A stretch of DNA of 10,151 nucleotides from Flavobacterium psychrophilum (GCA_943325515.2 CALPPS020000080.1:1-10151); one strand, 5' to 3'. Positions 1 to 7,066 are shown, numbered from the stretch's first letter. Notes: a model not told the origin generated them from the letters alone. Numbers and translations: made by a program.

Positions 1-144
1 AATATTCATTATACAAGTTTTTCCTGAACCATTTTTGGCAATGAAGGCAATTTTTTGGTCTTTGTTGATGCCAAAAGATATGTTTTCAAACAACGTTCGT
101 TCTCCAAAGGATTTAGATATATTTTCTACTGATAAGTAATTCAA
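1..144 (-). CDS. ABC-F family ATPase (Uup-like), N-terminal fragment cut by the window edge
   Basis: This is the first 48 codons of a soluble ABC ATPase; the rest lies beyond the left edge. The translation begins MNYLSVENISKSFGERTLF and reaches a Walker A loop AKNGSGKT at residues 36-43. The opening fits ABC-F proteins, which have two ATPase domains and no membrane domain and act on ribosomes or, for Uup, also affect DNA stability; that role is family knowledge. The start is a TTG codon at 142-144: the frame has a stop at 154-156 and no ATG between that stop and the conserved N-terminus. The first Walker A residue is Ala instead of the usual Gly, which as far as I recall is common in flavobacterial members. 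Which ABC-F subfamily it belongs to cannot be settled from 48 residues. Confidence 0.85.
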   Translation of the reverse strand, partial: MNYLSVENISKSFGERTLFENISFGINKDQKIAFIAKNGSGKTCIMNI

Positions 145-253
145 AATGTTAATTTATTTATTTTTAATAAGTTATGAGATTTTTAAAATTTGTGTGGTGA
201 TTTGTGAGGGTAATTTTTATATCAAAAAACAAATAATTTTTCTCTCAGTTGGG

Positions 254-261
254 CAAAGATA
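254..261 (-). promoter_or_regulatory. Predicted -7 element for the ABC-F gene
   Basis: Read on the minus strand this is TATCTTTG, an exact match to the Bacteroidota sigma-A -7 consensus TAnnTTTG. It lies about 110 bases before the TTG start and would give a leader of about 100 nt. No clear TTG is seen at the expected -33 spacing, so only the -7 box supports it. Confidence 0.5.
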
Positions 262-471
262 CATTTCTAAAATTATTAAACTTTAAAAAAGGGGTCCAGC
301 ATATATTACTATGAGCCAACAAACATTAATTGTAAAAATAAAGTTGGAAAATGGAATGACAATTTCAAGAAAAATTATTCTGTAAAAGAACATAGAACAA
401 AGAGAAAATAACAAAGAATAAAAACGGTATCGCTATTAGTAATGAGAACGTTCTTTTTATTTGTAAACCTA

Positions 472-513
472 ATAAATAAAAAAAGTTTATTGAAACGAAT
501 TTCAATAAACTTT
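472..513 (-). terminator. Intrinsic terminator of the outer-membrane protein gene
   Basis: A perfect 14-bp stem (482-495 with 500-513) closes a 4-base loop. Read on the minus strand it is followed directly by a run of eight T, then ATTTATT. It lies about 70 bases after the stop codon at 581-583 and ends the amtB/outer-membrane protein unit. Confidence 0.85.
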
Positions 514-580
514 CGGGAATATCATATTTTATAATGCTTTACAGCATTTTTACCAACTATTTTTGACTATTAAACCATTT

Positions 581-1651
581 TTAAAAAGAATAGGTTGTTG
601 CTAATAAAACATATGCAGATGAGCCTGTTGCGCTACTATCTTTTTTATTAAAAATAGCTTCTGATGAAGAATCAAATCTAACTTCGGGAATAAAAGTAAA
701 GTTTCCTTCTTTATAATTTAAAGATAGCGTATTGCCAATGATGCCAGGCATTGCTGTATATATAGCACCATCTTTGTCATCAAAATATTCTAATCTATAA
801 GCCGCACTCCATTTGCCTTTAAAGGTATAGTTTAGATAACCTACAAGTGAAAACCAGTTAGCATCAAGATCACTGTCATTATCATCCGTAACCATAGCAT
901 ACGTTCCATTGAAACCTAGTGTCAATTTAGTATTCAACTTTCTACTTGCAACAAAATCAAATTGGGTTTTGTTTTTATCAGATGCAGGATTAGCACTTCC
1001 CGAAGTGAAATTCAGGTAAGCACTACCTTTGTCTGCAACATAACCAATTTGACCAATAAAAGTTTTATTTTTAGATCCCGCCTCGCCAGAAGTTTTAAAA
1101 TCTGTTGGGTTAGTAATTCCAGCCATAAAGCTATATTTTCCTGAGGTATATTGAGCTTTAACTCCTGTATTGAAAAATGGTCCGTTTGTAAAAGCATAAG
1201 ACATACTGTAGTTTTTATTATCAACGGCATCTACTAATTCGTATCCGATATGAGTACCAAAACTACCAGCTGTTAGTTTAAAACTAGACGAAAAATCATA
1301 GGTAATATACATTTGTTTAATCATAAAAGTATTGGCAGCATCGTTGTATGTAAATTCACTTGCTCTTGAACCAAAACCTAGATCAACAAATATGGAAGCT
1401 TTTCCTAATTTGTGAGAAGCTTCAATAGAAGCCATTCCAATTTCATAGGAATCGTGGGAATGTGTAAAACTGGTGTAACTGTTATCTACTTCTGCAAAGT
1501 CATATTTATAATAGAAATCAGCAGATCCTGCGAAAGTAGTTCCGGGTAATATTGTTGTGCCTTCTTGTGCATTAGCAGAATATATAGCCAATAGGCAAAA
1601 ACCTGCTATTTGAAAAAAATTGTTTTTAAAAATTGTTTTAATTGTTTTCAT
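581..1651 (-). CDS. Outer-membrane beta-barrel protein (porin-like), paired with amtB
   Basis: A 356-residue exported protein. Residues 1-28 form a signal peptide: a Lys-rich start, a hydrophobic core, and an ANA-QE cleavage site after residue 28. The mature part of about 328 residues has alternating aromatic and polar strands with Gly/Asn/Asp-rich turns, and it ends in TTYSF with a C-terminal Phe, the usual OMP assembly signal. This fits a porin-like barrel of roughly 14-16 strands, although I cannot name its family with certainty. It follows amtB on the same strand after 137 bases and has a strong terminator behind it, so it is probably co-expressed with amtB. From that context I infer a role in letting ammonium or another small nitrogen source across the outer membrane; the sequence alone does not show a substrate. 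The ATG at 1649-1651 directly precedes the signal peptide. No good -7 box is seen in the gap before it. Confidence 0.8.
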   Translation of the reverse strand: MKTIKTIFKNNFFQIAGFCLLAIYSANAQEGTTILPGTTFAGSADFYYKYDFAEVDNSYTSFTHSHDSYEIGMASIEASHKLGKASIFVDLGFGSRASEFTYNDAANTFMIKQMYITYDFSSSFKLTAGSFGTHIGYELVDAVDNKNYSMSYAFTNGPFFNTGVKAQYTSGKYSFMAGITNPTDFKTSGEAGSKNKTFIGQIGYVADKGSAYLNFTSGSANPASDKNKTQFDFVASRKLNTKLTLGFNGTYAMVTDDNDSDLDANWFSLVGYLNYTFKGKWSAAYRLEYFDDKDGAIYTAMPGIIGNTLSLNYKEGNFTFIPEVRFDSSSEAIFNKKDSSATGSSAYVLLATTYSF

Positions 1652-1715
1652 GTGTTGTTTTTTTAAAAGTTAATTAGTAATGATTTTTTTTAGATTTGGA
1701 CAACAGAAAATACTA

Positions 1716-1748
1716 TCAACAACATCTGGGGCAAATAGATGTTGTTGA
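1716..1748 (-). promoter_or_regulatory. Stable hairpin between amtB and the outer-membrane protein gene
   Basis: A perfect 12-bp stem TCAACAACATCT/AGATGTTGTTGA (1716-1727 with 1737-1748) closes a 9-base loop. On the minus strand it comes after amtB, and only a broken T-run (TAGTATTTTC) follows, so it looks like a leaky terminator, an attenuator or an mRNA-stabilising end rather than a full stop. It lies in the leader of the outer-membrane protein gene, about 65 bases before its ATG. Confidence 0.6.
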
Positions 1749-1751
1749 AAA

Positions 1752-1766
1752 TATTTACAGTAAATA
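1752..1766. promoter_or_regulatory. 15-base perfect palindrome after amtB
   Basis: TATTTACAGTAAATA is a perfect palindrome around a single central base. It lies 22 bases after the amtB stop and 3 bases from the larger hairpin. It could be an operator for the outer-membrane protein gene or part of the transcript's 3' structure; its AT-richness limits confidence. Confidence 0.3.
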
Positions 1767-1788
1767 AGTTTGATTTTAAATAATTTAT

Positions 1789-3114
1789 TTAGAGGAATTC
1801 ACCGTGTTGTGTGATGTCTAGTCCAAGCTCTTCTTTTTCTTCGCTTACACGAAGAGGTGTTATTTTATTAACGATAAAGAAAAGGGCATAGGATACCGCG
1901 AAAGCGAATATTGATACGAGTACTAAAGCTTTTAATTGAATTAAAAACAAAGTAGTATCACCATATATTAAACCTTGATTGTCACCAACAATTGCATTAA
2001 CAGATTTTGAGGCAAATACACCAGTTAAAAGCATACCAACCATTCCGCCGACACCGTGACAAGCAAATACATCTAAAGCATCATCGATTTTCCCTTTAGG
2101 AAATTTACTAACTACAAGATTGCTTATTATACTAGCAATAAAGCCAATAGCTAATGCAGAAGGTATGGTAACAAAACCAGAAGCTGGAGTAATAGCGACT
2201 AATCCAACAACGGCACCTATGCAAGCTCCCATTGCAGAAAGTTTGTGACCAAGAATTTTATCAAGGAAAACCCAACCCATTGCAGCCGCAGCGGCAGCAA
2301 CAGTAGTAGTTCCCAGAGCTTGAGCAGCAAGACTTCCAGAACCAACAGCTGAACCAGCATTAAAACCAAACCAACCAAACCACAATAAACCTGTTCCCAA
2401 TAAAACATAAGTGATACGAGCAGGATTAGTCTTTTGTATTTTTCTTTTTCCTAAGAAAATTGCGCCGGCAAGTGCAGCCCAGCCAGCACTCATGTGTACT
2501 ACTGTTCCGCCAGCAAAATCTAATACACCCCATCCAAAGAAAATACCATCAGGATGCCAAGTCATATGACATAAAGGTGCATAAACGAAAATTATAAATA
2601 AAACCATAAATAACAAGTAAGCCCAAAAACGAACGCGTTCTGCAAATGCTCCTGTTATTAAAGCAGGTGTAATTATTGCAAATTTTGCTTGAAATAAAGC
2701 AAATAAAATAAATGGAATAGTTGGAGCCAATTCCCAAGCAGTATTGGCACTTACTCCATTAAAAAATAAATTTGATGTGGGATCACCAATAAAGCCTCCT
2801 ATAGAAGGTCCAAAGCATAGTCCAAATCCAATAACAACCCATAACACGGTTACTATCACCATAGCCATAAAACTCTGAAGAACAGTACTAATTACGTTTT
2901 TCTTGCCTACCATTCCTCCATAAAAGAATCCTAGGCCTGGAGTCATCAATAATACAAAACCAGTTGCAACAAGCATCCAGGCAGTATCTCCAGTGTCTAA
3001 TTTAAGCTCTACAATATGAGATCCTAATTTTGTTCCTTCTGGAAATAAAAAAACCGAAAAAATAGATAACACTAAAATCGTTATTAGAATAACACTTAAA
3101 ATAATTTTTCTCAT
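1789..3114 (-). CDS. amtB: Ammonium channel AmtB
   Basis: A 441-residue inner-membrane protein of the Amt/Mep/Rh family, which conducts ammonium into the cell when nitrogen is scarce. Residues 1-25 are a hydrophobic N-terminal segment, either a signal peptide or a retained helix, followed by the 11-helix core from about residue 44. By alignment to E. coli AmtB from memory, the key residues are present: the Phe gate F141 and F145 (F103/F107), W186 (W148), D199 (D160), and the pore histidines H207 in TVVHMSAGW (H168) and H353 in ACHGVGG (H318). The signature WFGWFGFNAGSA is at 245-256. The C-terminal tail LRVSEEKEELGLDITQHGE matches the part that docks PII proteins in E. coli, so PII control is likely, yet no glnB/glnK lies next to it here. 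The outer-membrane protein gene follows downstream. Length is normal and no defect is seen. Confidence 0.96.
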   Translation of the reverse strand: MRKIILSVILITILVLSIFSVFLFPEGTKLGSHIVELKLDTGDTAWMLVATGFVLLMTPGLGFFYGGMVGKKNVISTVLQSFMAMVIVTVLWVVIGFGLCFGPSIGGFIGDPTSNLFFNGVSANTAWELAPTIPFILFALFQAKFAIITPALITGAFAERVRFWAYLLFMVLFIIFVYAPLCHMTWHPDGIFFGWGVLDFAGGTVVHMSAGWAALAGAIFLGKRKIQKTNPARITYVLLGTGLLWFGWFGFNAGSAVGSGSLAAQALGTTTVAAAAAAMGWVFLDKILGHKLSAMGACIGAVVGLVAITPASGFVTIPSALAIGFIASIISNLVVSKFPKGKIDDALDVFACHGVGGMVGMLLTGVFASKSVNAIVGDNQGLIYGDTTLFLIQLKALVLVSIFAFAVSYALFFIVNKITPLRVSEEKEELGLDITQHGEFL

Positions 3115-3140
3115 TATGTTTTATATTTAAAATTTTTGTA

Positions 3141-3168
3141 AAAATATATAAAACGAACAATACCCCAT
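3141..3168 (-). promoter_or_regulatory. Weak promoter candidate of amtB with an upstream ATACCCC box
   Basis: On the minus strand TATATTTT (3148-3141) is one base off the TAnnTTTG -7 consensus, about 27 bases before the amtB ATG. No TTG is found at -33. Instead the spacer and -33 zone is occupied by AATACCCCAT (3159-3168 on the plus strand), a copy of the ATACCC box found again at 3213 and 3231. A promoter with a poor -33 and a neighbouring box would fit an activator-dependent gene; this is inference. Confidence 0.3.
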
Positions 3169-3178
3169 AAAAAAAAGT

Positions 3179-3268
3179 TTAAATTATAAAATTTTTATTA
3201 AATTATTATTTTATACCCTAAAAAAATAGGGGGTATGTGTAATAAAATTATAAAAATTTATAATTTAA
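3179..3268. promoter_or_regulatory. Concentric dyad element with ATACCC boxes upstream of amtB
   Basis: Outer arms 3179-3198 and 3250-3268 are inverted copies that agree at 19 positions with one single-base indel. Inside them sit ATACCC (3213-3218) and its inverse GGGTAT (3231-3236). Both repeats share almost the same centre near 3224. A third ATACCC starts at 3160, exactly 53 bases from the one at 3213, about five helical turns. It lies 65-155 bases before the amtB start, so it is a candidate regulator binding region for nitrogen control of amtB. The outer arms are pure A/T, so chance contributes. Confidence 0.4.
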
Positions 3269-3301
3269 CAATCTTAACCAGTCTAAAAAATTGTTTTTTT
3301 T

Positions 3302-3340
3302 AAAAATAAAAAGGCTTAAGTAGTAAACTTAAGCCTTTTT
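3302..3340 (-). terminator. Intrinsic terminator of guaB
   Basis: The stem AAAAAGGCTTAAG/CTTAAGCCTTTTT (3308-3320 with 3328-3340, 13 bp) has a 7-base loop and, on the minus strand, a T-rich tail TTTTTATTTTT. It lies 24 bases after the guaB stop and separates guaB from amtB transcription. Confidence 0.85.
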
Positions 3341-3364
3341 ATGTTCTTTAAAATTTATTTAAAA

Positions 3365-4837
3365 TTATCTAGAATAATTCGGAGCTTCTTTTGTAATAGT
3401 AACATTATGCGGATGACTTTCAGTTATTCCACTTGAAGTAATACGCACAAAGCGCCCTGTTTCTTGTAGTGTAGGAATATCTTTGGCCCCACAATAACCC
3501 ATTCCGGCACGAAGTCCACCGATAAATTGCTGCATACTTTCGTTTAGTTCTCCTTTATATGGAACTCTACCAACAATACCTTCTGGTACTAATTTTTTGA
3601 TATCATCTTCAACATCCTGAAAATATCGATCTTTAGAACCTTCTTGCATTGCTTCAACAGAACCCATACCACGATAAGACTTGAATTTTCTGCCTTCAAA
3701 TATAATAGTTTCACCAGGACTTTCTTTGGTTCCGGCTAGGAGTGAACCTAGCATCACAGAACTTGCACCAGCAGCAATAGCTTTAGGTATATCTCCAGTA
3801 TAACGAATTCCACCATCAGCAATAACTGGTATTCCAGTACCTTTCAATATTGTCGAAACCTCTAAGACTGCAGAAAACTGGGGAAAACCAACTCCAGCCA
3901 CTATACGAGTAGTACAAATAGAACCAGGACCAATTCCCACTTTTACTCCATCAGCACCATTTTCAACTAAATATTTAGCAGCTTCAGGAGTAGCAATATT
4001 ACCTACAATTACATCTATATTGGGAAATTTTGATTTTATATTTTTCAAAACAGCAACCACTCCTTCGGTATGTCCATGAGCCGTATCAATTACTATGGCA
4101 TCTACTCCCGCATTTACTAATGCAGATGCTCTTTCAAGTGAATCTGAAGTTACTCCAATAGCAGCAGCTACGCGCAATCGCCCGAAAGAATCTTTATTAG
4201 CTATTGGTTTTTGAGTAAGTTTGGTGATGTCTCTAAAAGTAATTAAACCAACTAATTTATAATCTGTATTTACAACAGGAAGTTTTTCAATTTTATTTCC
4301 TTGTAAAATAACTTCTGCTTGCCCTAAAGACGTTCCTTCTGCAACAGTTATAAGATTTTGACTTGTCATAACTTCTATAATAGGACGGGAATTATTTTTT
4401 TCAAAGCGCAAGTCCCTGTTGGTTACTATTCCTTTTAAAATTTTATTGTCATCAACTATAGGAATTCCTCCTATGCCAAATTCTTTCATAACAGTTTTAG
4501 CATCTAATACAGTTGCTGTAAGAGGTAAAGTAACAGGGTCGATTATCATACCACTTTCTGCACGTTTTACTTTGCGTACTTTGGCAGCTTGTTGTTCGAT
4601 AGTCATGTTTTTATGCAGTACTCCAATGCCACCTTCTTGAGCCATAGCTATAGCCATAGCGCTTTCAGTAACAGTATCCATAGCGGCTGATACTACAGGG
4701 ACATTAAGGGTAATGTTTTTCGAGAATTTTGACTGTATATTTACCTCCCTTGGAAGTACATCAGAAAAGTTGGGAACCAAGAGCACGTCATCATAAGTTA
4801 AACCTTCGCTGATGATTTTTGAGTTGTATGTGTTCAT
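3365..4837 (-). CDS. guaB: Inosine-5'-monophosphate dehydrogenase
   Basis: A 490-residue cytosolic enzyme that oxidises IMP to XMP with NAD+, the committed step to guanine nucleotides. The TIM-barrel starts at about residue 10 ([11 protein letters not shown] at 12-22), is interrupted by a pair of CBS domains at about 94-210, and resumes to the end. The active-site loop [11 protein letters not shown] at 301-311 carries the catalytic Cys308. Phosphate and IMP binding segments [10 protein letters not shown] (340-349) and YRGMGS (388-393) are intact, as is the flap [11 protein letters not shown] (419-429). Length is normal for bacterial IMPDH. CBS pairs in this family bind adenine and guanine nucleotides and tune activity. 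The gene appears to be transcribed alone: it has a -7 box and a structured leader upstream and a strong terminator downstream. The ATG at 4835-4837 gives the usual N-terminus. Confidence 0.98.
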   Translation of the reverse strand: MNTYNSKIISEGLTYDDVLLVPNFSDVLPREVNIQSKFSKNITLNVPVVSAAMDTVTESAMAIAMAQEGGIGVLHKNMTIEQQAAKVRKVKRAESGMIIDPVTLPLTATVLDAKTVMKEFGIGGIPIVDDNKILKGIVTNRDLRFEKNNSRPIIEVMTSQNLITVAEGTSLGQAEVILQGNKIEKLPVVNTDYKLVGLITFRDITKLTQKPIANKDSFGRLRVAAAIGVTSDSLERASALVNAGVDAIVIDTAHGHTEGVVAVLKNIKSKFPNIDVIVGNIATPEAAKYLVENGADGVKVGIGPGSICTTRIVAGVGFPQFSAVLEVSTILKGTGIPVIADGGIRYTGDIPKAIAAGASSVMLGSLLAGTKESPGETIIFEGRKFKSYRGMGSVEAMQEGSKDRYFQDVEDDIKKLVPEGIVGRVPYKGELNESMQQFIGGLRAGMGYCGAKDIPTLQETGRFVRITSSGITESHPHNVTITKEAPNYSR

Positions 4838-4838
4838 T

Positions 4839-4887
4839 GCAATTTGTAGTTTATGCTGAACTGGGTTCAGTGTTGTAGTTAAATTGC
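4839..4887 (-). promoter_or_regulatory. Symmetric foldable leader of guaB
   Basis: Read on the minus strand this 49-base stretch ends one base before the guaB ATG. An outer stem GCAATTT/AAATTGC (7 bp) encloses a symmetric internal loop of 10 plus 10 bases and an inner stem CTGAAC/GTTCAG (6 bp) with the loop CCA. Each side of the internal loop carries AACTACA, part of an 8-base direct repeat (TTGTAGTT on the plus strand at 4844-4851 and 4873-4880). It may be a cis-acting RNA, a DNA operator overlapping the transcription start, or both. I do not recognise it as a known riboswitch class. Confidence 0.5.
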
Positions 4888-4890
4888 GTA

Positions 4891-4898
4891 CAAATATA
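4891..4898 (-). promoter_or_regulatory. guaB: Predicted -7 element of guaB
   Basis: TATATTTG on the minus strand matches the Bacteroidota TAnnTTTG consensus exactly. It would place the transcript start near 4884-4887, a leader of roughly 50 nt. The -33 region is weak: TTC-type triplets occur but no TTG at 19-20 bases. Confidence 0.6.
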
Positions 4899-4943
4899 GT
4901 GTAAAGTTAGAAGTAAGAAGAACGATTTACGAAGTTTTTAACT

Positions 4944-5810
4944 TTAATGATATTGATTGAAAATTTTTGAAGCTTCATTATAAGCACTTTCAAAACTCAT
5001 TGGATTTATGTTGGTGTTTTCTCTTTGTGTAGTAAAATAGGAGAGGAGTTTTTCTGTTGGCATATTGCCTGTCAAATCATCTTTTGCCATTGGACAACCA
5101 CCAAACCCAAGAATTGCGCCATCAAATCTTCTGCAACCAGCTTTGTAGGCAGAATCAATCTTTTCATGCCAATTATCTGGAGTGGTATGCAAATGAGCTC
5201 CAAATTCTATGGCTGGATATTTTGGAATTAAATTAGAAAACAAGTAATCAATTACATCTGGAGTAGAACTTCCAACGGTATCAGAAAGGGAAAGAATTTT
5301 TACACCCATTTTTGCTAATCGTTCCGTCCATTCACCAACGATTTCTATGTTCCAAGGATCGCCATACGGATTTCCAAACCCCATAGAAAGGTAAGCCACA
5401 ACTTCTTTATTCGACGCATCGGCAATGTCTAAAATTTCTTGAAGTGTAATTAAACTTTCAGCAATAGTTTTGTGGGTATTTCGCATTTGGAAATTCTCAG
5501 AAATGGAAAAAGGAAAACCTAAATACTGAATTGCTGCGTGAACTGAAGCCAACTCTGCACCTTGTGTATTGGCAATAATAGCCAATAATTTACTCTGTGT
5601 TTGCGATAAATCCAATTGTGCTAAAACTTCTGTGGTATCTTGCATTTGAGGAATCGCTTTTGGCGAAACAAAACTTCCAAAATCAATCGTGTCAAAACCA
5701 ACGCGAAGCAATGCTTGTAAATAATCCACTTTTTTATCCGTTGGGATAAAAGTTTTTATGCCTTGCATGGCATCACGTGGACATTCTATGATTTTGATTG
5801 GTGATTTCAA
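4944..5810 (-). CDS. HMG-CoA lyase-type enzyme, TTG start
   Basis: A 288-residue TIM-barrel enzyme of the HMGL-like family, related to hydroxymethylglutaryl-CoA lyase (acetyl-CoA plus acetoacetate from HMG-CoA, last step of leucine breakdown). Metal and active-site residues visible are R12-D13 in CPRDAMQ, H206 and H208 in GAHLHTT, C239 in GFGGCP and N249 in TGNMPTE; FVSPKAIPQM (47-56) is typical of the family. Differences from the human enzyme as I recall it are CPRDAMQ for GPRDGLQ, Asp43 where human Glu72 lies, and AHLHTTPD for VHCHDTYG, so the substrate could differ. The start is TTG at 5808-5810: no upstream ATG exists before the in-frame stop at 5835-5837, and the next ATG (Met15) would remove the metal ligand Asp13. 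It follows pyrD after 24 bases and is probably co-transcribed with it. A clear terminator behind it is not seen. Confidence 0.82.
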   Translation of the reverse strand: MKSPIKIIECPRDAMQGIKTFIPTDKKVDYLQALLRVGFDTIDFGSFVSPKAIPQMQDTTEVLAQLDLSQTQSKLLAIIANTQGAELASVHAAIQYLGFPFSISENFQMRNTHKTIAESLITLQEILDIADASNKEVVAYLSMGFGNPYGDPWNIEIVGEWTERLAKMGVKILSLSDTVGSSTPDVIDYLFSNLIPKYPAIEFGAHLHTTPDNWHEKIDSAYKAGCRRFDGAILGFGGCPMAKDDLTGNMPTEKLLSYFTTQRENTNINPMSFESAYNEASKIFNQYH

Positions 5811-5834
5811 TTGTGTCGATTTGGTATTGCTAAG

Positions 5835-6857
5835 TTAGGAAGATTTTCTCAGTATCGCTTTGTTGATTTCTTTTACCAAATTTGGTCCTTCATAAATAAA
5901 ACCTGTGTATAATTGCAACAAACATGCTCCAGCCTCCAGTTTTTCAATAGCATCTTCAGCTGAATGAATACCACCAACACCTATGATGGAAAAGGCTTTG
6001 TTGCTTTTCTCAGAAAGAAAACGTATAACTTCAGTGGATCGTTTAGTTAATGGTTTTCCTGATAAACCTCCAGTTTCTGTTTTGTTTTCCGATTGTAAAT
6101 TTTCTCTGGAAATTGTTGTGTTAGTAGCAATTACTCCAGCGATTTTAGTAGTTTTGACAATTTCAATAATGTCTAATAATTGTTCATTTGTCAAATCTGG
6201 TGCGATTTTCAACAATATTGGCTTTGGAAACTGCTTTTTGGAATTTGAATTTTGCAAATCTTGCAAGAGATTTGTTAGTGGTTCTTTTTCCTGAAGTTCT
6301 CTGAGGTTTGGTGTGTTTGGAGAGCTAACATTCACGACAAAATAATCAACATAGTCAAACAAAGCATCAAAGCATAGTAAATAGTCGGAAGTTGCATTTT
6401 CATTGGGTGTGACTTTATTTTTCCCTATATTTCCTCCTATTAAAACACCATTATTTTGCATTAATCGTAAAACAGCTGCATCAACACCGCCATTGTTAAA
6501 ACCCATTCTATTGATGATACCGCTGTCTTCTTTTAAACGAAACAAACGTTTTTTTGGATTTCCGTCCTGAGGTTTTGGTGTTAAAGTTCCAATTTCTATA
6601 AATCCGAAACCAAAGTTAGAAAGTTCTTTATAGCATTTTGCATCTTTGTCAAAACCAGCAGCAAGTCCAACAGGATTTTTAAATTTCAGTCCAAAAACTT
6701 CGCGTTCCAGACGAGTATCTTTTACTTCATAAATCGATTTTAATATAGATGAAACAAAAGGGATTTTGGATATAAATTTGATAAAACTAAAAGAAAAGTA
6801 ATGCACTTCTTCTGGATCAAACCAAAATAAAATAGGACGAATTAATAGTTTATACAT
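5835..6857 (-). CDS. pyrD: Dihydroorotate dehydrogenase (quinone), class 2
   Basis: A 340-residue flavoprotein that oxidises dihydroorotate to orotate in pyrimidine synthesis and passes electrons to membrane quinone. The class 2 hallmark is the N-terminal helical extension at residues 1-45 ([20 protein letters not shown]), which seats the enzyme on the inner membrane and forms the quinone tunnel. The FMN barrel follows: [12 protein letters not shown] (61-72), [19 protein letters not shown] (83-101), NRMGFNN (116-122), [12 protein letters not shown] (175-186) with the class 2 catalytic base Ser179, KIAPDL (217-222), NTTISR (246-251), GGLSGKPL (263-270) and IIGVGGI (291-297). Length matches the E. 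coli enzyme. The ATG at 6855-6857 begins the conserved extension. A -7 box lies 20 bases upstream, and the HMG-CoA-lyase-type gene follows in the same frame after 24 bases. Confidence 0.97.
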   Translation of the reverse strand: MYKLLIRPILFWFDPEEVHYFSFSFIKFISKIPFVSSILKSIYEVKDTRLEREVFGLKFKNPVGLAAGFDKDAKCYKELSNFGFGFIEIGTLTPKPQDGNPKKRLFRLKEDSGIINRMGFNNGGVDAAVLRLMQNNGVLIGGNIGKNKVTPNENATSDYLLCFDALFDYVDYFVVNVSSPNTPNLRELQEKEPLTNLLQDLQNSNSKKQFPKPILLKIAPDLTNEQLLDIIEIVKTTKIAGVIATNTTISRENLQSENKTETGGLSGKPLTKRSTEVIRFLSEKSNKAFSIIGVGGIHSAEDAIEKLEAGACLLQLYTGFIYEGPNLVKEINKAILRKSS

Positions 6858-6876
6858 GAGTAGTTGCGTTGTTGTG

Positions 6877-6884
6877 CAAATGTA
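6877..6884 (-). promoter_or_regulatory. pyrD: Predicted -7 element of pyrD
   Basis: TACATTTG on the minus strand is an exact TAnnTTTG match, 19 bases before the ATG, giving a very short leader. The region that should hold the -33 box is the left arm of the octamer inverted repeat (6892-6927); it contains TTTTTC but no TTG at the right spacing. Confidence 0.55.
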
Positions 6885-6891
6885 ATCTTTA

Positions 6892-7066
6892 AATTTGAAA
6901 ATTTGAAAAATTGGAAATTCAGAAATGGTTTTTTTGCAAAAATCTAAGACTTTATAACTAGTAACTACAATGATTTTTACTTTGTTAATCTATACTATTT
7001 TGATAAAATTTTAACTAAAGTTAATATTTTCATTTCCAAATTTCCAAATTTTCAAATTTTCAAATT
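6892..7066. repeat. Octamer-based inverted repeat filling the pyrD-nadC divergent gap
   Basis: Arms of 36 bases (6892-6927 and 7031-7066) are inverted copies that agree at 33 of 36 positions, around a 103-base centre. Each arm is a run of about four 8-base units of the form AATTTGAA or AATTTGGA ending in AATG; the right arm is the more regular one. CTTTA occurs just outside both ends (6887-6891 and 7068-7072), which could be a short target duplication, but 5 A/T-rich bases prove little. There is no open reading frame of note inside. It may be a small non-autonomous element or a dispersed intergenic repeat of flavobacteria. Confidence 0.6.
7011..7024. promoter_or_regulatory. Small palindrome inside the repeat centre
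   Basis: TTAACTAAAGTTAA has 6-base arms around two bases. It lies about 70 bases before nadC and could be an operator for the divergent promoters. The evidence is only its symmetry. Confidence 0.2.

Larger units (their letters stand above)
145..580. other. Intergenic region without a supported gene
   Basis: These 436 bases separate the ABC-F gene from the 3' end of the outer-membrane protein gene. They hold the ABC-F promoter candidate (254-261), the terminator of the outer-membrane protein gene (472-513), a small hairpin AATGCT/AGCATT at 533-548, and a 10-base palindrome AGAACGTTCT at 445-454. One 24-codon ATG-to-TAA reading frame lies on the plus strand at 311-385, but nothing supports its translation. 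Otherwise the sequence is AT-rich and looks non-coding. Confidence 0.6.

Noticed and set aside
36..60. Walker A of the ABC-F gene with Ala in place of the first Gly as a possible defect
   Set aside because: The GSGKT core is intact and, as far as I recall, this substitution is usual in flavobacterial ABC-F proteins, so it is not evidence of a broken gene.
311..385. A 24-codon ATG-to-TAA frame on the plus strand (begins MSQQTLIVKIKLENG)
   Set aside because: No recognisable ribosome binding site, no good promoter box at a fitting distance, no recognisable family, and such short frames are common by chance in a 436-base gap.
3267..3300. AACAAT/ATTGTT with a following T-run on the plus strand, resembling a terminator
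   Set aside because: The stem is only 6 A/T-rich pairs with a 17-base loop, and no plus-strand gene lies upstream for it to terminate.
4838..4944. Possible terminator after the lyase-type gene (AAGTT/AACTT on the minus strand near 4930-4945)
   Set aside because: The stem is only 5 A/T-rich pairs and no T-tract follows; transcription may run on into guaB, which has its own -7 box.
5983..6294. A 103-codon open frame on the plus strand inside pyrD
   Set aside because: It is antisense to an intact conserved enzyme, resembles no known protein and is best explained as a shadow of pyrD codon use.
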